From assembly GCA_018398765.1 (NCBI GenBank), contig JAHBMJ010003829.1:1-64000 (forward strand): a stretch of DNA of 64,000 bases. The letters are read 5' to 3'. The notes beneath the pieces were generated by a model. That model was not told the DNA's origin, ran no database searches, and worked only from the letters and a program-made list of their open reading frames with translations. The translations under genes and the position numbers were made by a program. This document shows positions 58,859-64,000 of the stretch, in pieces. The stretch is from Chromera velia. Its lineage: Eukaryota; Sar; Chromeraceae. Every line of letters begins with the position of its first letter. The first letter of the stretch is position 1.

Positions 58859-61210
58859 GGTGGAGCGGCGGTTGCGGCTGCCCTTCCGCAGAAACGGACG
58901 CGGCTGTGCTTTTGGTTTTGGAACACCACTTTTCTCTTCCTGTTCATCAAGGGGTCTCTCTGAGGAAGATAACCCGATTCCCTTACCTCCCTCTTTCTCT
59001 CTCTCATCGTGAGAGCTCGGCCTGTCGTCTTGTGAGGATGGGAAGCCCTCTGAGGATCTTGGGGGAGGGTGCGGGGGGGGGAGAGAACTTTGCGGGGCTC
59101 TTGCAGAGGAGAAAGAAGACCTGAGGGGGTTGGCAGGGGTCGGAAGGGACTCTGCTGCTGTTCCTGCTCTTGTCTTTGTCTTCTTGATTCTCTCCCCGGG
59201 AGCTCTGCTAGTCTGCCCGTTCGCAGAAGAAGAAGAGGAAGCAGAGGAGACATCAGCCACTCTCGTCCCAGTCACACCATGCCCCCCCTGCCCTCCTGCC
59301 CCTGAGGGAGGCGGCAGTGCGTCGGGATTATTTCTGAGGGCCTTCTCTATCAGATCCTGCAGGCATCAGCACAAGAGCCGAACAGAACAGGACACGTGCA
59401 CACATGAATCTCCATCTATACCTCAGTACTGCATTGTCACTTACCAAACGGAAACAAGGGCAGGGGGTAGCAGGAGGGAAGCGTGAGCGATCGTCAATGC
59501 CTGCCGACGGGGGGCAGCTTGCACACTCTTTCTTGCACATGCATTTGCGGAAAAAAGGAGAAGAAAATTTGCAAATGCGCGCATCTATCTGCTTCTCCCC
59601 ATTTCTAATCTCAATCTGTTTCTTTCTCCCCGCTCCCTCCATTCGTTCCTTCTCCGTCCCTTTTTTCACTTTCTGTTTCCACCGACTGACTCACTGACCT
59701 CAAAAGAGGGAAGAGCGCTTTGTGGTTCCACCCCGTCCTGCGTTGCCTGCCCCCCCCTTTGAGTGGCTGCAAACACAGGCTGGTCCTCTACGGGAAGCGG
59801 AGGGGGGGGCGGGGAAGGGATCCACCCTCGGCTCCGTGCCTGCTCCTGCTCATGCTGCTGGGGCTCTTGTTCTCGGGACGGCGAGGAAGTAGGGGCACAG
59901 TCATGGGTGCTGTGAGGAAATGACGGGAGGTGCTGCTGTTGTCTATGTACAGAGGTTTCCCTTGTTTGGGGAGAGGCCGACAGAGGGGGGGGGTTGGAGG
60001 GGTGATTGGACTCTGACTGAAGGAAGGAGACGGAAGTGCTCAACGGGTTGTCCTTTTCTTTCGACACGGACGCAACGGTTGTCGTTGTGGTTACTGATGT
60101 GGGTAGCTTGGGTTGCCTGCGCTTCGTGTGACGGTCTTCAGCGGGGAGGGAAAGGGGGTCGTTGGAAGAAGAAGAGACGGAGACCAGAGAGGAGGAGGGG
60201 GGGCGCAGATCCTTCCCTCTGCTTTTGTCGTTCTCTCTGGGTGCAGGATGGAATCCTCTTCCCTCCTGATCTCTCGTTGGAATCCTGTCTGAAAGCTCCC
60301 CCCTCCCTCTTGAGGCAGGCCCTCTCTGCCCCTCCCTTTCTGCCTCATAGAGCTCCTCCTCTTCGTCTTCTTCTTCATCACTATCGGCAGAGTGAAAACC
60401 TCCGTCTCGTTCTTCACCCCCGTGTCTGCCGGCTGACGAGAGGAATTTACTGTCTCTGTCTCTGTCTTTGCCATGTCCATTCTCCTGCCTCTTTGCAGCG
60501 TGGGGGTCGAGAGGCGGTCTATCTCTGTCTCTTCCTTTTCGACTGTTCGGTTCTCTTTCCCGCTCTTGGTCAGGCTGGAAGATCTGCCCGACGTTGTGCA
60601 AGAACCTCTCTATGGAGTGTCTTGCAAGCGTGGAGGAGGACATCTCCACACTGTCTCTCTCAACGTCCCTTTCTCCTCGTCCTCTTTCCGACAAATGGAC
60701 TGCTGCTGCTGCTGTTGTTGCTGTGGCGGCGCGTCTCTCTCTCTTCAGTTCCATCAGACGGGAGGCAGACACAATCTCCATCTGCCCTCCTTCCTCTTCC
60801 TCTTCCTCTTCTTCTTCTTCCTCGCCCCCCCTCTTCTGAGAAACGTGTCCAAAACCTGATGAGGAAACAGGAAAGGCAGAAGGTGACGGACGCGAGAGAC
60901 GGGATCCATAGCGACCTCGTCCCTCTTGACCGGAGGCGAAGCGGACGGGACGTTCCTTCTCCCCTCTCTCCCACTCACTCTCCCCCATCTCCTCTTCTTG
61001 CTCCTCTTGGTCCCTGTACGACCGTATTCCCCGAAGCTCGTTGTGACTAGCCTCTCCATCCGAGTCCCCCTCCCCCGAAAAAGAGGAACAGGAGCGACCG
61101 GAGTCAGACCACTCTCCCCCGTCTCCTCCCCGGCAGCGGGTGAACCGCAACGACCCTGTCACTGGCTGGTGACCGCCCTCTGCCACTGCGGCCAGCGTAG
61201 ACCGCCGCAT
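51872..61210 (-). CDS. SAS-4/CPAP-like centriole protein with C-terminal G-box, ~1,911 aa, 11 exons
   Basis: Minus-strand exons: 61210-59699, 59356-57503, 57179-57065, 56818-56720, 56247-56156, 55592-55512, 55332-55164, 54909-53392, 52877-52759, 52443-52379, 51983-51872. All phases agree and the frame ends with TAG. The last three exons encode a G-box (TCP10 C-terminal) domain of single-sheet repeats: EVIFPSSGLRKVQWPCGRAS, LFLNGDRKEVLEDGTV, GTVQVSLPDGTQMYRFPSNQ, EQHSADGSKDILFPNGAVKS. In CPAP/SAS-4 this domain binds STIL/Ana2 during centriole assembly. A heptad-rich segment (about 1123-1300; QLEAEIERFRKENEKCRRLR, ERLAEEFLREREEAAVQVEE) precedes another disordered exon. Residues 1-1122 are low-complexity, with poly-Glu, a poly-Gln run and a ~19-residue poly-Ala run from a CTG repeat near 58805-58858. 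Start: first in-frame ATG at 61210. TCP10-type relatives share the G-box, but the coiled coil favours CPAP. Confidence 0.78.
52087..52116. repeat. GA microsatellite in a CPAP-like intron
   Basis: About fifteen GA units in the intron between the last two exons of the CPAP-like gene. Confidence 0.85.
56884..56941. repeat. CA/GA microsatellite in a CPAP-like intron
   Basis: CA repeats pass into GA repeats in the intron between exons starting at 56818 and ending at 57065. Confidence 0.85.
58805..58858 (-). repeat. Coding CTG repeat giving poly-Ala in the CPAP-like protein
   Basis: About eighteen CAG/CTG trinucleotides lie in exon 2. In the annotated minus-strand frame they read as GCT/GCA-type alanine codons. 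A second CTG-type run near 58197-58220 is read in another phase as glutamines. Confidence 0.85.
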
Positions 61211-61211
61211 G

Positions 61212-61720
61212 TCAGTCACAGCAGCGGGTCGAAAGGAACTTTCCCTCCCAACACCTTTTGAAATCTTCTTTCGGTGTCAAAATGTCAAATTCCTTGTCGG
61301 GTCCAACAAGATCACTCAAATCGTTCGATGAACAGCCAACATAAGGAATACTCGAGAACCATTCAAGGACACGAATCGACACTTTTGAGTCATCAGACGT
61401 AGCCAACTCGTCCTCTGGATACAATTCAGGGCTGTCAACTTTCAATTCGACCTTGTAAGATAATAATGTGCGAAGAAGAAGTCTCTCCCGTAGCAGACTG
61501 AGGGAGGTGGAGTCTGTGTCTTTCAAGCAACTGGATGCCGACCCGACACCATACTTTGCTCCTAGTTGCGTTGTCACACGTATTGGTCTCGCCTCTTTGC
61601 CTTTCTCTGTACGCTCGTGTATGGCATCTGAGTCCTGATCTTCTAGAAAATGATCTTGATGAACCCTTGTTGCAGCTACTTTGTTCTCGATCCTTTGACT
61701 CCATGTTGTCTCCTATTTTT
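61212..61720 (-). CDS. Unknown coding segment abutting the CPAP-like start
   Basis: A minus-strand frame open from an AG acceptor-like site near 61715 to a TGA at 61212 encodes IHERTEKGKEARPIRVTTQL, then LLSYKVELKVDSPELYPEDE, VSIRVLEWFSSIPYVGCSSN and LVGPDKEFDILTPKEDF. The composition is that of an ordinary globular protein, unlike the CPAP-like N-terminus that follows. Its stop lies one base upstream of the ATG chosen for the CPAP-like gene. It could be an upstream exon of that gene (a donor-like GTGTTG occurs near 61242), the last exon of a separate gene, or a relic. No family recognised. Confidence 0.35.
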
Positions 61721-61741
61721 TTTGGCTCTGATATGATCTTG

Positions 61742-62500
61742 CATGCAGTGCATAACGCCAGGCCATACCGACAATGAACACTAGCGTACATATTCCTACC
61801 ACAGAGAGGTCCGAAAGGTTTAAATATCGTGAACATCAAACAATCAGAAACGGTTACAGTCTGTGTGGATGCACTGTCTCTGCATGCATGAACATACAGG
61901 GGAAAAACCCACTAAACATACAAACAGAGGCTCCGCCTGGCTTTTCAGAGTCGTGTGGGGGACTGCCTGCCTGCAGGGATACACATGCATGCATAGAGTC
62001 CAAAATCGCTCAGAGAGGAGTACCAGTCTATGCATGCACAGCTGCTTTCGTTGCCTACCTATCCCGTTCCTCACTGGACTGTAGCAGCCCGAGCCACAGA
62101 TCTTTGCAGTTATGACTGAAAAAAATGATCCCCTACCTGGCTGTGTAGTGTGAGCATGCAGTTGACAGAGGAGACGGACATGCTGCTCTGGCTCATCTAA
62201 ATCTGTTTGTTTGAGTGTCTAACTGTTGACTTCTTGTGGTATGGACCCCATGTGTTCTGAAGTACTCTTGTCACACTTTCATTTACCATGGTGATTGATT
62301 GGTGTAAGAGAGAATACATACCCGTATGAAGCATCGCTACTTTTAAACAGAATACATGCAGACATACATACATGCAGATAGACCGTTCGATGCATCTAAG
62401 TCAAAAATTGATTAGAAGAGTTAGATGGCCCCAAAGAGCAGTGTTACGGTTGTTCCGCAGTGTTCATTCTCGGTATGGCCTCGCGGTATGCCCCGGCATG
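61742..62500. mobile_element. MITE-like inverted-repeat pair
   Basis: About 45 bp at 61742-61787 and the reverse complement of 62455-62500 share CATGC, GCATA, AGGCCATACCGA, AATGAACACT and GCG in the same order with scattered mismatches. They bound about 760 bp of non-coding sequence. No target duplication is clear. Confidence 0.45.
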
Positions 62501-64000
62501 CATCTGACGCAAGCAAGCTTGCGAACGGCCCCGGAAAGCAAAAAAAATGACAATTGCTTGACACACGCTATTCGTACGCACTAGATACACGCTATATGGC
62601 TGCATGGTTGAAGCTACGGAAAGGTACGCTCGTGGTCACGAGAATTGTTTGGTCTAGTTGTTTCATAATTTAGTCTAATTTAGTGCCCCCTGTTTCGTTT
62701 TCCAGAGTTATGGTGGTTTCACCCTAGGCGCACCATGAACATTCTGATTCACTGAGATTTGAATTAATGATATATAACGGCATAACGTTGTGAGGCTTGC
62801 AGCCACCCAACGGTACGCAATGCAACATGTCAGGCCATATCGAGATGTGCGCAGTTCGAGTGTATTTGGATCCATGTAATTAAGCTACGCGCATGCATGC
62901 AGTCAGCAGTGAGTTAAGCCTTCGTATGAAAGTCTGTAAAGAAGTACCTAGAAGTAAGAACCTCGCATGACAGAACTTCCTATACTATATGAGCCCCATA
63001 CAATAAGCTAGCCACTGCACCACACTCCGTTATGTGGTAATAGAATGAAACGATCAGCCTCAGTAGAGTTCGTGGACCGTCCGTTTCGCGTCGTGAACAC
63101 ATTCTCTGTTTGACAGTGTGAGGTCTCTTTGCAGCTTCATACAGTTTGCACTAACTATACACGCAACCACTACAACAAACAGAAAGTACGAGTTCATTGC
63201 TAGGTTCATTGCTTTACCTTGTGAAAAGTTTTTAAAAGTCTTCAGTAGTATGTTGGTCATGTCGATCTGGAAACGTTTCGAAAGTTTTCTTTCGCTTGTA
63301 TGTGAACTTCAAAAATTCAAGGATATTCCATCCAGAGAAGTATAAGCAAACAGTGAGAGCCTCTTGAAGGAAGGGTTTGAGATTGCAGAGCAACTCTTGG
63401 AGACCACAGGAACCAGTAGACATAGTAGATCAATAGACCGTCTGTTCCACCAACTGGGATTTCTGAGAAGCAGAGTATAGTCCAACATGCGACTCGACAC
63501 ACCGATACGGGCAAACCGAAAACTCGCAGAAGTCGCACATTGACAGAGGCGGCCTGGAAGAAAAGAGTAGCAGAGCAAACGCAGTCTCAGCAATCATCTG
63601 AGCACTATAATACTGGTTGCCTAAAAGGTTCAGCAGGGAGAGGGAGGAAAGAGAAAGTCCAGCAGCCGAGAGACGTCTTCTCTGAAGGCATACGCAAAGC
63701 CCCAGATGCACATGGAAATGCAAATCGAAGTGGAGAGAGGGGTAAAGCGAGCGGGCGAGGTTTTGGCAGTAATCAGTCAAAGATTTCTAGTCGTTCACAA
63801 CAATAGAGGAGGCCGGACCGAGAAACAGAGAGAGGAGGGAGAATTATTCCACCAGGTATCCCAGAGAAAGAATTCCGTGTGAGAGAGGGGGATGTGGATT
63901 GGGTCAAAAAAACTTTGGGTGATGGCGGTGTTTGCGCTAGTGTTTGGATAAGATCGCACGGCTGTGTGCTGTCAAGCGTTTCAAATCAGTTACGGTAGCA
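62501..64000. other. Terminal region without a supported gene
   Basis: Frames on both strands are short. A plus-strand segment near 63351-63470 (SLLKEGFEIAEQLLETTGTS) and another near 63620-63800 have normal protein-like composition but no clear splice sites or family, so they are not called as genes. The window ends inside this region. Confidence 0.4.

Overview
This is nuclear DNA from an intron-rich protist. The best fit is a chromerid-type alveolate (a free-living relative of apicomplexans, Chromera-like). That is an inference from three things: an apicomplexan-style oocyst-wall Cys-repeat protein, a centriolar SAS-4/CPAP homologue (so a flagellated stage), and many GT-AG introns filled with TGTC, CT and GT microsatellites. 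No prokaryotic gene organisation, CRISPR array, rRNA or convincing intact tRNA is visible.

Four protein genes can be rebuilt exon by exon with consistent reading phases. (1) 1328-4265, minus: a secreted oocyst-wall-like Cys-repeat protein of 863 aa in 3 exons. (2) 5011-11736, plus: the spliceosomal U4/U6 snRNP protein Prp31 (PRPF31), 530 aa in 14 coding exons, divergent from (1) across a 745-bp gap. (3) 33055-44621, plus: a 1,138-aa secreted protein in 25 exons with a signal peptide, three ~290-aa repeats of beta-rich modules, a 43-Thr linker and two EGF-like domains. I do not recognise it as a described gene, and it is the most interesting locus here. (4) 51872-61210, minus: a SAS-4/CPAP-like centriole protein of about 1,911 aa with a huge disordered N-terminal region, a coiled coil and a C-terminal G-box (TCP10) domain.

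Between them lie repeat-rich accessory segments. 11.7-16.2 kb holds a decayed non-LTR retrotransposon 3' end, a small hAT-like element and a 1.4-kb GGAA purine tract. 16.2-22.7 kb holds a broken glycosyltransferase gene, a Cys/His-repeat zinc-binding protein, parts of unknown minus-strand genes, a 60-bp minisatellite and a 387-bp tandem duplication with a perfect palindrome at its junction. 23.5-26.2 kb holds minisatellites and a dispersed repeat. 26.8-31.5 kb holds the remains of a DDE-type DNA transposon with many exon-like blocks. 31.7-32.7 kb is a 32-bp minisatellite. 45.7-51.3 kb holds a tRNA-like SINE candidate, a 3.4-kb element with terminal inverted repeats and internal duplications, and a 1.3-kb hAT-like element with an imperfect 8-bp target duplication. 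61.7-64 kb is mostly non-coding and has a MITE-like inverted-repeat pair.

One signal cuts across all four reconstructed genes. About half of their 5' splice sites (25 of the 49 I read) have C at intron position +3 (GTCAGT or GTCGGT) instead of the usual purine, often running into short GTCA/GTCG repeats, and many 3' splice sites follow TGTC repeats.
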